From positions 1 to 47,676 of the forward strand of contig NZ_JAUSFI010000076.1 of NCBI RefSeq assembly GCF_030651495.1: a stretch of DNA of 47,676 bases, in the 5' to 3' direction. A program made the translations under genes and the position numbers. Shown piece by piece: positions 8,459 to 17,097 of the stretch; within the stretch, counting starts at the first letter, position 1, and every line of letters begins with the position of its first letter. Origin of the DNA: Undibacterium sp. (GTDB taxonomy: Bacteria > Pseudomonadota > Gammaproteobacteria > Burkholderiales > Burkholderiaceae_D). Below the pieces are notes generated by a model. That model had not been told where the DNA came from. It did not search any database and worked only from the letters and a program-made list of their open reading frames with translations.

Positions 8459-9235
8459 TCAACTCTTACGGAAAGTAAAGATTCCAAGCGCATAGCGCGA
8501 AGTACCAAGTTTGCGCATGTCTTGATCCGGATTCTGCGAATGGATTAATCCGCCACCCGCAACAAACCAGTCAAACTCACTCAAAGTCAAGCCATTGTCT
8601 TTAGCAAGTTGCACCAGTTTGAGCGGATCGAACACTCGATGGGCATTGAATTCGACGCGCTCTATGCCAATAGGAACAGATAAATACAACAAACCATCTG
8701 ACTTTAGTAACTTGGTGATGTTTTCCAGCCCGGTGACACTACCCATGGGTGCGATAGGATCGCCATAACGGCCCAAACCGAAATGCTCCAATGCGTGCAG
8801 ACATGACAAGGAGTCACAGTACCCGGCAAGCTCCCCAGATGGATTCATGAGGTCAGCCTGCCGAAATACGACTCCATCAATCTTGGATGTTATGGGACGG
8901 ATGTCGAACACTTCAATTTCTCGAAAACTTGCGACATGCGCCACAAAACCGTCAATACGAGAACCGATATCCACATGCTTCAGGGGATTGGCCGCGTTTA
9001 TTTTGCGCGCAACGTGGAGATCTTGCCAAAAATACTCATTCTTGGTCGAACCGCCCTCTTCATACCAGTCATACAGGCAGGGGCGAATTTCCAGTTTCCC
9101 AGAATATGCTTTGCGGAAACGATACCAACCCCCGACGTACCTGGGCAGCCCTCTGAGAGAGTGAAGCATGCGCCTGAAGTCAACACCAAACTGTGCGCTG
9201 AGAATCCAGTAAATTTTTCTTACAACTTCACTCAT
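8459..9235 (-). CDS. DUF268-type protein, methyltransferase-like
   Basis: A 258-residue protein resembling the DUF268 family found in bacterial surface-glycan loci and in nematodes. It has a degenerate methyltransferase-like core: KHVDIGSRIDGFVAHVA near residue 85 (motif I position), a CDSLSCLHALEHFGLGRYGDP stretch near 140 (motif IV position) and LLKSDGLLYLSVPIG near 180. No signal peptide. The ATG at 9235 begins a typical basic N-terminal region; a longer frame is possible but lacks support. It is the second of a methyltransferase pair (with 7726-8448) and probably modifies the glycan. Activity of DUF268 proteins is not established to my knowledge. Confidence 0.8.
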   Translation of the reverse strand: MSEVVRKIYWILSAQFGVDFRRMLHSLRGLPRYVGGWYRFRKAYSGKLEIRPCLYDWYEEGGSTKNEYFWQDLHVARKINAANPLKHVDIGSRIDGFVAHVASFREIEVFDIRPITSKIDGVVFRQADLMNPSGELAGYCDSLSCLHALEHFGLGRYGDPIAPMGSVTGLENITKLLKSDGLLYLSVPIGIERVEFNAHRVFDPLKLVQLAKDNGLTLSEFDWFVAGGGLIHSQNPDQDMRKLGTSRYALGIFTFRKS

Positions 9236-9330
9236 TAACTGTCCGTAGTGATGGCCCGGGACCGAGCATGGGGCCAAAGAGAAGGTCTCTATTGACGCTG
9301 GGCGTATTGTACGGAGCGATCAAGACCTAC

Positions 9331-10185
9331 TCAAAAATTACTGCTCAAAGCGGCACGACATTCATGCACGGGTTGCCCCAACCTAGCAGGCTTCACCCGT
9401 TTAACGTTTATGAAACGCATACGAGCGCGAAACTTTGGAAAAAGCCAGCAATAGATCCTAGACCATCTTGACACCGCGCCTTTCGGCATTGATTCGACAG
9501 CGCGTTTGCTAGCTGCACTCTTCTCGCGCTTGTATGCAGCCCGGAACTTCTCGCTGGTTTGACCATCATGCCGGCGAAATGCACTGAATACGTGCGGCGT
9601 ATAGCAGCACATCCCGTTGAGGGAGATTCGTAAAAACAGGTCGTAGTCTGCAGCATACCGAACGTTCGGATTGATGCCTCCAATCTGGGTATAAAGATCG
9701 GTTTTCCAAAAACAGGCGTCCTGCAACGGTGTCCATCCACCCCATAACATCATGCCTGCCAAATTGTGTATTTGACCGCTGGTGATTTGCAGCACCATAC
9801 CTTGCTCGTCGATATAGACATCATCGCCATAGATCATGTCTGCATTTGTGCTTTCAAAAACAGACCGAGCCAAATCTAGCGCACCAGGCAGCAACAAGTC
9901 CCCGCACGCAATCCAGCATTGAAATTGGCTAGGCCCCATTTCAAAACCCTTTGCCACTGCGTCGGAGTAGCCACGATCAGGCTCAGATACCCAGCCGGAA
10001 ATACGTCCTTCGTATTGCTTGAGAACTTCAATGCTTCCATCCGTGGAGCCGCCGTCAACCACAAAATATTGATCGTCCGGGCCTAGATTCGCCAGAACCG
10101 ACTCGATCGTCTCTGCTAGGTAGCCCGCCATGTTGAAGTTTGGCGTCACAACACAAAATCTGGCAAGTGGAACAGGAGAGTGCAT
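9331..10185 (-). CDS. Glycosyltransferase family 2
   Basis: A 284-residue GT-A enzyme. The N-terminus reads CVVTPNFNMAGYLAETIESVLA (residues 11-32), followed by FVVDGGSTDGS (nucleotide binding, near 41-51), EPDRGYSDAVAKG near 68-80, and the acidic IACGDLLLPGAL near 92 in the DxD position, where Asp is preceded by Gly and so is slightly altered from the textbook DxD. YAADYDLFLRIS near 187 is the acceptor-side catalytic region. The C-terminus is basic. It begins with an ATG at 10185, 8 bases after the stop of the large membrane protein, so the two are likely co-translated. Sugar specificity is unknown. Confidence 0.88.
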   Translation of the reverse strand: MHSPVPLARFCVVTPNFNMAGYLAETIESVLANLGPDDQYFVVDGGSTDGSIEVLKQYEGRISGWVSEPDRGYSDAVAKGFEMGPSQFQCWIACGDLLLPGALDLARSVFESTNADMIYGDDVYIDEQGMVLQITSGQIHNLAGMMLWGGWTPLQDACFWKTDLYTQIGGINPNVRYAADYDLFLRISLNGMCCYTPHVFSAFRRHDGQTSEKFRAAYKREKSAASKRAVESMPKGAVSRWSRIYCWLFPKFRARMRFINVKRVKPARLGQPVHECRAALSSNF

Positions 10186-10193
10186 GGTGATGC

Positions 10194-11792
10194 TCAGCGC
10201 TTAAACGCGTACTCCAGACGCGGCATGAACTTCAACACCACGGAGCGTAGCAAATTATCGTCACCAAGCTGCAGCCAATGGCGAGGCACATCCGGCAACG
10301 TAGCAATCGCATTAGCTAATTCTTGCGCATTGAGCTCTTTCAGTGTGTTTGTTTCTGCGTTGTAGAGCCACACGTTGCTACTCAAGACAAACCGTTCACC
10401 GTATTTGGCGTCCAGCAATGTATTTCCCTCGACTCGATACCAGTTTCTAAGTGCATGTAGCCGGAGTCCGGGTGACGTACCAAGGGCGCGATTGAACACC
10501 CCTACTACACCGAAAGTTTCACTTAAGAATTCGATATGACTCATCGCGCCCAACTGGCTGTATGGGTAGCCGGCCACCAAGAGAACTGAATCAGTTGGAA
10601 TTTTCACCAAGCTCGACGACTGGCTCCGAATGTTGGCGATAACTTGCTGCTGGCGAATATTCCAATCTTTCCAGTGGTCCGATAGGCCTAACACCGCCAA
10701 TACAAAGACCGCTGCTGAAGCCATAAAACTGCGCCGTCCTAAAGGAAGCGCGGCTATTGCAAACGCTGTGAGCAGGGTGCCATAGACCATTACACGGTCA
10801 CCAAGATTGAATGCTATTTGCGGATACAAACCCGTCAGCGCAAACATGCCTAGGGCCAACAAGGTCATGGCGATCAGTCCGGCCCACAGCGACTTGGGTG
10901 GTGTGGCGCGGTCGGATGGCCACACCCGGTACAGAAATGCCAGGGTTGCTATGGCTACCATCACAGAAGTCACCGTTATGGCACTGGCCGAGTACCACAT
11001 CTTGAACCAAAAAGAGGGCCCTACGGCGGCATCCAGAAACGACCCCATCTGCAGAAGAAAGCGATTAACCAAGACTCCTATCGATAAATCTGCATTGATA
11101 CGTCCGCCGGACACCCCCGGAAGCTTTTGGACCGCAAAGTAATAAGCGACGTACAGCACCCCGGGAGCCAGAAACACAGCAGCCTTCTTATAGGACCGTT
11201 CTACCAAAAATATTAGCGCCAAGCCGAACGTTAACGGCGGAGAGGCGTAACTTGTAAAGGCACCGAGCATGCCGACCACGCTCCCTGTGCCATATTTTTC
11301 ATGGCGCACTAGGTGGTGCGCGAACATGACCAGTGCAGGGGTCAGCACGTACACCAATGTAAGCACCCAATAGAGCGTTGCATCATGGTTTGGCAAAAGC
11401 ACATAGACAACGGCAGCCACCCAAGCCCTGGCCGGAGGTAAATAGTCCGCCGCAAAGCGCTGAATAAGCACGATGCACAGCAACGACGTTAGCGCTTTGA
11501 CCACGTCATAAGCCCAAAGCGTGTCAAAACCAAACGCGAAATATGGGAAATAATCGAAGTAATACGACACCGGGCCAAACACCAGCACGCTGATAGATTT
11601 GATATCCGGAAGCAGGTACTCTGTTAGCGTCCACTGACGCGCCTGTTCAATGAGCTGGTAATCGTCGCTGTGGATGCCGGTATTCCAAACCAGGTAGAAA
11701 ACGAAGACTACCAACATAGCCAGCATTGCCAATCCATTTCCCGTCAATGGAGGCTTAATCAATCGATTTGGGATTGGCATTTTCAAAAACAT
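10194..11792 (-). CDS. Polytopic membrane protein, probable GT-C type glycosyltransferase
   Basis: A 532-residue protein with about ten to twelve hydrophobic segments in the first 370 residues and a soluble C-terminal domain of about 150 residues. After the first membrane segment comes an acidic pair in GIHSDDYQLIEQ (near 40-51), the place where GT-C enzymes carry catalytic or metal-binding acids in the first periplasmic loop. Directly upstream lie GtrA and GtrB homologues. In the phage gtr cassettes the third gene encodes exactly such a membrane transferase that adds the flipped sugar to the acceptor in the periplasm, so this is my best guess. It could instead be a polymerase or ligase. The start is uncertain (ATG at 11792 or 11780); it overlaps gtrA by up to 38 bp. 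Confidence 0.7.
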   Translation of the reverse strand: MFLKMPIPNRLIKPPLTGNGLAMLAMLVVFVFYLVWNTGIHSDDYQLIEQARQWTLTEYLLPDIKSISVLVFGPVSYYFDYFPYFAFGFDTLWAYDVVKALTSLLCIVLIQRFAADYLPPARAWVAAVVYVLLPNHDATLYWVLTLVYVLTPALVMFAHHLVRHEKYGTGSVVGMLGAFTSYASPPLTFGLALIFLVERSYKKAAVFLAPGVLYVAYYFAVQKLPGVSGGRINADLSIGVLVNRFLLQMGSFLDAAVGPSFWFKMWYSASAITVTSVMVAIATLAFLYRVWPSDRATPPKSLWAGLIAMTLLALGMFALTGLYPQIAFNLGDRVMVYGTLLTAFAIAALPLGRRSFMASAAVFVLAVLGLSDHWKDWNIRQQQVIANIRSQSSSLVKIPTDSVLLVAGYPYSQLGAMSHIEFLSETFGVVGVFNRALGTSPGLRLHALRNWYRVEGNTLLDAKYGERFVLSSNVWLYNAETNTLKELNAQELANAIATLPDVPRHWLQLGDDNLLRSVVLKFMPRLEYAFKR

Positions 11793-12162
11793 AAAAGCGA
11801 TTCATCAGGTACATGGCCGCTGTGTAGCTACCAGCGGCCAAACATTGGCTCACGAATCTATTGATTTGCATGAACTCCAAGGCAATGGCAAGAACCACAA
11901 TATTCAAACCCACACAGGCGGCAAAGGCCAGGCCGTAACGCAACATCTGACGACTTACCGCTCCTGCGGCATTAAAAACAAAGGAGCGGGACAGCATAAA
12001 CCCCATCACCAAGCCCAGGGAGTAGCCGGCAATGTTAGCCGCGTATGCAGAAACACCTGCCCACATCAGACCAAATATCAGGCCAAACCCCACTAGGGTG
12101 TTGCCGACCCCGCTGAGCAAGTAGCGTCCGATGAGACCCTTTTCACCGACCCATGCAGACAC
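11755..12162 (-). CDS. GtrA family membrane protein (lipid-linked sugar flippase candidate)
   Basis: A 135-residue GtrA-like protein with four hydrophobic segments (about 10-30, 36-56, 73-92 and 102-121) ending in the conserved MYLMNRFYVF signature. GtrA proteins are thought to flip undecaprenyl-phosphate-linked monosaccharides across the inner membrane. The frame is open further upstream, but only from about the GTG at 12162 does the sequence look like the family: GGAG lies 9 bases before this GTG, and the resulting length is the usual one. It overlaps the methyltransferase by 20 bp. Together with the GtrB-like transferase at 12811-13785 and the membrane protein at 10194-11792 it forms a gtr-like cassette. 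Confidence 0.87.
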   Translation of the reverse strand: MSAWVGEKGLIGRYLLSGVGNTLVGFGLIFGLMWAGVSAYAANIAGYSLGLVMGFMLSRSFVFNAAGAVSRQMLRYGLAFAACVGLNIVVLAIALEFMQINRFVSQCLAAGSYTAAMYLMNRFYVFENANPKSID

Positions 12163-12814
12163 AGTACTGCGCTCCCAAGGGAATCTTGCGCATCCAGCGC
12201 TCCAATGGACGAAAAAATGCAAGCGGGCGAGGGAAAAACAGTGTGTACTCGAGCGAAACGCGCCTAAATCCACTTTGCCTCCCCATTGCCAAGGCCGCAC
12301 TGGCACCAATCATCTTCGCGTCCACATCAAAAGGGCAACGCTCAAACACCCAACGTGTTGCAGGATTGCTCGGGTTGTGCTCAAACAAAAACATTTCGCC
12401 AAAATCCTCAAGTACACGGCAACATTGGCTTAGCGCATGCAACTGCTCGAGCGGAGGTATGTGATGGAACACATTGGCAGCCAACACCGCATCAAACCTC
12501 ACATCTATTAGGTCGTCCCACTGACTAACCAAAGTGGCATCCGGGCACGCATCGTGTGCCGCCTGCAAGGACACTTTGGAAAGGTCGTACCCCCACAACT
12601 GCGCTTCAGGAAAGTATTTCTTTAGCCAGGGCAGGCTGCGTCCGGTACCGCAGCCAAAGTCGAGAATACGGCGGGGTGCGCGGGGCAATGCCTGCGCCAT
12701 GTACGCCACTTTGTATTCTGCAAAGTAGGCATCTTCAACTGCAGCCGGCGGCATCGCCCCCACCAGCGCAGCATCGTACTTACCAGCAAAACGATCAAAT
12801 TCGTTTTCACTCAT
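12143..12814 (-). CDS. SAM-dependent methyltransferase (class I)
   Basis: A 223-residue class I methyltransferase. Motif I is RILDFGCGTGRSLPWL near residue 50, the acidic end of strand 2 is in LWGYDLS near 74, and FDAVLAANVFHHIPP near 106 and LEDFGEMFLFEHNP near 136 are the motif IV/VI regions typical of Methyltransf_11/25. The ATG at 12814 forms a 4-bp ATGA overlap with the stop of the GtrB-like gene, which decides the start over an ATG at 12835. It separates gtrA from gtrB, an unusual arrangement, and may methylate the sugar carried by the GtrB product. Confidence 0.87.
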   Translation of the reverse strand: MSENEFDRFAGKYDAALVGAMPPAAVEDAYFAEYKVAYMAQALPRAPRRILDFGCGTGRSLPWLKKYFPEAQLWGYDLSKVSLQAAHDACPDATLVSQWDDLIDVRFDAVLAANVFHHIPPLEQLHALSQCCRVLEDFGEMFLFEHNPSNPATRWVFERCPFDVDAKMIGASAALAMGRQSGFRRVSLEYTLFFPRPLAFFRPLERWMRKIPLGAQYCVCMGR

Positions 12815-13785
12815 GGTGGCTGCTCCGCTTGCCAAGTGGTGTTGGCGATCACAAATTGGGGCTTTTTATTAAGCTTGAGGTAGCTTCTGCCTATGTACTC
12901 CCCCATGACGCCCAAGCACATGGTCTGGATACCGCCAACAAACAAAACTGTCGCAATCAAGGAAGCCCAGCCACGCGGCAGGTCCGGGTTGAGCAACTTT
13001 TCAAGCAGTATGAATAGGATGATCAAAGCGCTGATGGCGGACAGTGCAAAACCGGTCAGTGTTGCAACCCGCAGTGGAAGCACCGAAAAGCTGGTTGCCA
13101 TCTTGAGCCACAAAGAGATAGAACGGCGCAAGTTGTAGTTGCCTTCCCCCTCATGGCGTGGCTGGTGCTGAATGCGCACACTGGTGATGGAGCGCGTGAT
13201 GTCGAGTATCAGACCGTCCACATAGGCATAGGGGCCGTCGTAGCGGATGACCTCTTGAACGACTTCACGGCGCAGTCCTTTGAAGCTTGAGAGATACAGA
13301 CCCCTCGGCTTGTTCAACAGCAGCGTGGCTACGGCGTCGTTAAAGCGACTACCCATCACCTTCCAGAGCGCGTGCTGGCGACCAGCGTAATGCGTGTAAC
13401 ACACATCAAACCCACCAGAGAGAGCGGCTATGATTTCGCCGATGGCCTCGGGAGGGTGCTGCAGGTCGTCATCCATAACCACCACAAAACGGCCATTGGC
13501 ATGGTGTAAACCCGCCATAACCGCGTTGTGTTGCCCGAAGTTGCGGCGTAAAGAAACACCACGGACAAAACTGTACTCATTGGCTAGTGCGGCTATTACT
13601 GTCCAACTGTTGTCAGGGCTACAGTCATTGACCAGAATGAGTTCAAATTGATCCGCTAACCCTAGTGCAGTAGCAGTTTCCAAAGATTTTTTGACCAACA
13701 GTGGTAGTATTTTCTCGCTGCGATAGACCGGCACGACGATCGAAAGAAGCGGGGCGGCAGTGTCATCTGAGCGGCTATTGCGCAT
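12811..13785 (-). CDS. GtrB/ArnC-like undecaprenyl-phosphate glycosyltransferase
   Basis: A 324-residue GT2 of the dolichol-phosphate mannose synthase type, moving a sugar from a nucleotide donor to undecaprenyl phosphate on the cytoplasmic side. Seen: SIVVPVYRSEKIL (residues 15-27), LILVNDCSPDNSW near 49-61, RNFGQHNAVMAGL near 81-93, and the metal site MDDDLQHPPE at 104-113. Two C-terminal hydrophobic segments (about 232-258 and 268-292) and the MGEYIGRSYLK ending are the usual ones of GtrB and ArnC. It starts with an ATG at 13785, overlapping the SDR gene by 11 bp. GtrA encoded two genes downstream would flip the product. Confidence 0.92.
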   Translation of the reverse strand: MRNSRSDDTAAPLLSIVVPVYRSEKILPLLVKKSLETATALGLADQFELILVNDCSPDNSWTVIAALANEYSFVRGVSLRRNFGQHNAVMAGLHHANGRFVVVMDDDLQHPPEAIGEIIAALSGGFDVCYTHYAGRQHALWKVMGSRFNDAVATLLLNKPRGLYLSSFKGLRREVVQEVIRYDGPYAYVDGLILDITRSITSVRIQHQPRHEGEGNYNLRRSISLWLKMATSFSVLPLRVATLTGFALSAISALIILFILLEKLLNPDLPRGWASLIATVLFVGGIQTMCLGVMGEYIGRSYLKLNKKPQFVIANTTWQAEQPP

Positions 13786-14467
13786 GGTACTTGGATATCA
13801 CCCGTTCTAGATAATTTTCGTCAAAAATGCAGTCGCGGGCAAACCCGCTGTTGAGCATGCTCGTAACGTCAATGGGATAGTGAGTGCCGCGCTCGATCAT
13901 TTGGACCCTCATTTTACGACCCATCGCGTGCTCCATTGCTTTCACAATCTCCCCGATTGGCGAACACTCTGGGTTTGCGACGTTCAGCACTAGTTGCCGC
14001 TGCAATGGACTTCCAACGTAGCGCATTACTATGGTTACGACATCATCAATATCAATAATGTTGCGAAATGCATTGCGCCACACGGGGAACTCTTCACCGG
14101 TAACCGCATGCCGATGCAATGTGTTGAGAAGAGTATGCGGGTTATTTGTCTTGCCGGCTATTTGCGGAAGCCGAAAAATCAAGTGCCCGGGATGGGCAGT
14201 CACAAGCTTCTCCATGGCCAGCTTATGCTGCACATATGGGGTGTTTAACGCGCTAGGGTCAGCGACACTGCAGGTTCCAAAATACACAAAGGTCTGATCA
14301 GCGTTGGTGTCAGCCAAAACAGCCGAAAGCTGCGAGCGCTCTCTGAGAAACTCGGCGTCATCAGTGCAGACCGAATTCGAAACACCAGAGGCGTAGATCC
14401 AAGTGTCGGGGTCAGACAGGTAGATTTGGGTAAACGCGTTTGCAAGCATGCCACGACCGACGATCAT
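13775..14467 (-). CDS. NAD(P)-dependent sugar epimerase/dehydratase (short SDR)
   Basis: A 230-residue extended-SDR-like protein, shorter than the usual 300 or more. The N-terminal MIVGRGMLANAF has a GxGxxA version of the Rossmann glycine motif. FVYFGTCSVADPS near 75-87 corresponds to the catalytic Ser/Thr strand, and YVQHKLAMEKL near 93-103 keeps the YxxxK pair. IDIDDVVTIVMRYV near 155 is the typical nucleotide-sugar SDR segment. It lacks the variable region normally between the glycine motif and the Ser strand, so binding of the nucleotide may be incomplete. The ATG at 14467 is the natural start; an upstream frame runs into the neighbouring hypothetical gene. It probably makes or reduces a keto-sugar for the following GtrB. 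Confidence 0.78.
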   Translation of the reverse strand: MIVGRGMLANAFTQIYLSDPDTWIYASGVSNSVCTDDAEFLRERSQLSAVLADTNADQTFVYFGTCSVADPSALNTPYVQHKLAMEKLVTAHPGHLIFRLPQIAGKTNNPHTLLNTLHRHAVTGEEFPVWRNAFRNIIDIDDVVTIVMRYVGSPLQRQLVLNVANPECSPIGEIVKAMEHAMGRKMRVQMIERGTHYPIDVTSMLNSGFARDCIFDENYLERVISKYHAQ

Positions 14468-14937
14468 TTGATAGCCGCCTTGGGGTTGCAAACCACGATT
14501 GCTGGCTGCAGGCTTGCACGGCAAGAGTGCATCACCCTTAACTCATTCAAGGCACTTAACATTTTATTTTTCGGCAGAGCTCGCCAACGGTGTGAGCACT
14601 CTAGGTTCCACGCGCTGGTTAGTCGTCGGGCTCGGACGGCGGACTTTTCACCATACGGCACTTGGTCGCGCTCAAATTTCCCGAGCCTACGCTGTTTAGA
14701 TATCAGGTGCGAAATTCGGTGCACGAGCAATGTCTCAGCAGTGCCTTGCGGACTGAAGTCACCAGCCATGCTCTGAAAGAGTTGCTCGAACTCACTCGCA
14801 TCTTCGCCAGGGATCACCATCAAAGCGGTGTTCACACCGTGGGTCATGGCATTAGCAGCTACGGCCACTTTACCCTCCTTGGTACGCGGGCCGCCAGTAC
14901 GCTTGGAGGGCAGACGGCGTGGGCCGATCGACTTCAT
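14464..14937 (-). CDS. Hypothetical protein of the GGPRT-GK-NA-HG type, probably truncated
   Basis: A 157-residue frame with an ATG at 14937 and a GGAG about 6 bases upstream. Residues 14-35 (TGGPRTKEGKVAVAANAMTHG) and the following GEDASEFEQLF and FSPQGTAETLLVHRI match a widespread family of short proteins of unknown function. After about residue 90 the sequence no longer looks like that family (Trp/Arg/Cys-rich), and it ends by overlapping the SDR gene by 4 bp, so the C-terminus may be lost or shifted. It is the only gene in this stretch with no visible tie to glycan synthesis, which suggests a remnant of an insertion. I cannot assign a function. Confidence 0.5.
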   Translation of the reverse strand: MKSIGPRRLPSKRTGGPRTKEGKVAVAANAMTHGVNTALMVIPGEDASEFEQLFQSMAGDFSPQGTAETLLVHRISHLISKQRRLGKFERDQVPYGEKSAVRARRLTSAWNLECSHRWRALPKNKMLSALNELRVMHSCRASLQPAIVVCNPKAAIK

Positions 14938-14990
14938 TCACCACTCCAATTGAGAATTTGTCTGATTTGCAAAATATACCGACATTTAAC

Positions 14991-15941
14991 TTAGATGGAA
15001 TAGACGGACCGTCTTAACTTCACCCTTAGCACCCAAAACAGACGACGTAATCTCGACAACATGCTTTGGTAGAAGGAGGGTATTGCAGACTGACTGCGCA
15101 CAACATAGCCAGCTTCATCCAAGGTTTGCAGTGCGCCTTTCAAGTCGACAAAATATTTCCGATACACATTCCTGAAAGTCACTTCGGGTATGTCGTAGTT
15201 ATCGGCAATAGCTATTCTATTTTTATCAATGACTCGAACGCCATGAAAATGGAAGGCGAATGCACTACTGTAGGGAAATCGCATTGAATTCCACGGACCT
15301 ATAACGGGATACCGATCGGTAAGTATGTGCACTTGATTGGAAAAGCGTTTCGGCCAATCATCTAGATACTTCTGGTCGCCAAACTTGCCGTCTTCAAATC
15401 TTGAAAAACACCACTCAATGCACCGGTCCTGCCACCAGGCTCTTACCTCTTCACCGGCGTCTCGTCTGAATGTCATAAACTGAACACAAAAGCGGCCATT
15501 CATGCTTGAATGATCGTGCTCAGCAGCGTACAAATGGTCGGTAATTAACACGCTTTTATTCGACTGGTCGAATTCAGCAAACACGGGCCGAGTATCGGCG
15601 CGAAACCACAAGTCGGCATCCAAGTAAGTTACTCGCATGACCTCAGGCGCGGCATCAAAGACAAACTTGGGAGCGTGTGGAGTCAAAGTCCAGCAGTACT
15701 CGCCCTTTGACCGCGTGGGCTTCACCTTTAGCAGTTCCGTTGTTTCCAATGCTGCCAAATCTAAAATTTGAACATGGGGCAGATTTAAACCCTCAAGCAC
15801 ATCGTAGGCCACACGATCCACACAGATTATCCAAAGCGTAAAGGCATCCAATTCTCGCAACATAGAACGGTGCAAAGCCACCCCCTGCGGCAGGAAAAGG
15901 CTGTCAAATAAAGTGACGAAATGCTCCAACTCAGGCTCCAC
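14991..15941 (-). CDS. Putative glycosyltransferase, GT8-like (DxD type)
   Basis: A 316-residue protein with the layout of retaining GT-A enzymes that act on nucleotide sugars: FVTLFDSLFLPQGVALHRSML at the start, TLWIICVD near 37-44, a WTLTPHAPKFVFD segment near 84, and the DxD metal site VTYLDADLWF near 103-112. Later HDHSSMNGRFCVQFMTFRR (near 141) and FGDQKYLDDWPKRF (near 185) are typical substrate-loop regions of such enzymes. The start is uncertain: the first codons are TTG (15944) and GTG (15941), with no strong ribosome site; both overlap the aminotransferase stop by 11-14 bp. Sugar and acceptor are unknown. Confidence 0.8.
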   Translation of the reverse strand: MEPELEHFVTLFDSLFLPQGVALHRSMLRELDAFTLWIICVDRVAYDVLEGLNLPHVQILDLAALETTELLKVKPTRSKGEYCWTLTPHAPKFVFDAAPEVMRVTYLDADLWFRADTRPVFAEFDQSNKSVLITDHLYAAEHDHSSMNGRFCVQFMTFRRDAGEEVRAWWQDRCIEWCFSRFEDGKFGDQKYLDDWPKRFSNQVHILTDRYPVIGPWNSMRFPYSSAFAFHFHGVRVIDKNRIAIADNYDIPEVTFRNVYRKYFVDLKGALQTLDEAGYVVRSQSAIPSFYQSMLSRLRRLFWVLRVKLRRSVYSI

Positions 15942-17034
15942 CAAATGCGTTTACTGCTTGTATCACCTTAGAAACATCGGCCTCAGATAATTGCGGATGG
16001 CAAGGCAAGGAAAGACATGTTTGTGCGTGGGCTTCGCTGTTGGCTAGCCCCTCTGGATCACAACGTAGCCCTGCACATGGCGCCTGAGAATGCATGGGTA
16101 CAGGGTAATGAATCAGCGACTGCACGCCGTGCGCCTCAAGATGCTTCTGCAGGGCGTCCCTCGCGTCGCATTTGACAACAAACAAATGGTAAACATGGGC
16201 AGACTTTTCTACGGGCGCAGCAAGTTGCCGAATCAATGGATTGGTGATCTCGGCCCTGTACCGCTCGGCCACCGCCTGCCGGCGAAACGTGAAGGACTCC
16301 AACCATGCCAGGCGTTCAGTCAATAATGCAGCTTGCATTTCGTCAAGTCGGCTGTTTAGACCGATCTGCGGATGATGGTAGCGCTCACTTTGACCGTAGT
16401 TCCTTATTTGCCTGGCACGCCCAGCAAGAACGCGATCTTGCGAAACCAGCATACCGGCGTCACCCAGAGCACCTAAATTCTTGGTGGGATAAAAGCTATA
16501 GGCGCCAGCCATACCAAACGCACCCGCAACCCTCCCACGGGTAGCGGCCAGATGCGCCTGTGCGCAATCTTCAATCAGCACGATGCCGCCTTCATCACAA
16601 AGCGACAACCACGGATCCATATCTCGAATTTGACCGTAGAGATGCACTAGTAGGACCGCTTTGGTTTTAACTGACACGCAGCGGCGAACGCTGGCGATGT
16701 CAAGCAAAGCGGTATCCGGGTCAATGTCCGCCAGCACCGGCGTCGCGCCGGCGCGCATGATAGCCAACACAGTCGCAAATGCCGTCATCGGCGCCGTGAT
16801 CACCTCGTCACCGAGACCAATGTCGAGCGCGCGCAACGCAATCTCGATGGCATCCATGCCATTACCAACACCCACGCCGTCGCCCACGCCGCAGATTGAA
16901 GCCCACTGCTTTTCAAAGGCCGTCACTTCATTTCCCAGCACGTACCATCCCGATTCAATCACTCGTTTCGCCGCGGTTAGCATAGCCTCGCGCAGTTCTG
17001 GTTGCTCGGCCTTGAAGTCGTTCATCAAAATCAT
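15931..17034 (-). CDS. DegT/DnrJ/EryC1/StrS sugar aminotransferase
   Basis: A 367-residue PLP-dependent sugar aminotransferase that converts a nucleotide-linked keto-sugar to an amino-sugar in the cytoplasm. Seen: GNGMDAIEIALRAL near 57-70 (phosphate binding), APMTAFATVLAIM near 82, LIEDCAQAHLA near 156 with the PLP-ring Asp, and the Schiff-base Lys in SFYPTKNLGALGDAGM near 180-195. NSRLDEMQAALL near 227 is also conserved. The sequence resembles the FdtB/WbpE subgroup more than LegC. The ATG at 17034 has AGGGA 8 bases upstream. It follows the SDR epimerase at 17098-18087, which may supply its keto-sugar substrate. Confidence 0.92.
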   Translation of the reverse strand: MILMNDFKAEQPELREAMLTAAKRVIESGWYVLGNEVTAFEKQWASICGVGDGVGVGNGMDAIEIALRALDIGLGDEVITAPMTAFATVLAIMRAGATPVLADIDPDTALLDIASVRRCVSVKTKAVLLVHLYGQIRDMDPWLSLCDEGGIVLIEDCAQAHLAATRGRVAGAFGMAGAYSFYPTKNLGALGDAGMLVSQDRVLAGRARQIRNYGQSERYHHPQIGLNSRLDEMQAALLTERLAWLESFTFRRQAVAERYRAEITNPLIRQLAAPVEKSAHVYHLFVVKCDARDALQKHLEAHGVQSLIHYPVPMHSQAPCAGLRCDPEGLANSEAHAQTCLSLPCHPQLSEADVSKVIQAVNAFGGA

Positions 17035-17097
17035 CGTCAATCCCTGTCCATTAAAAGTCGGTGTTGGTTGGACCAAGCCTGCGCCACAACCACCCGT

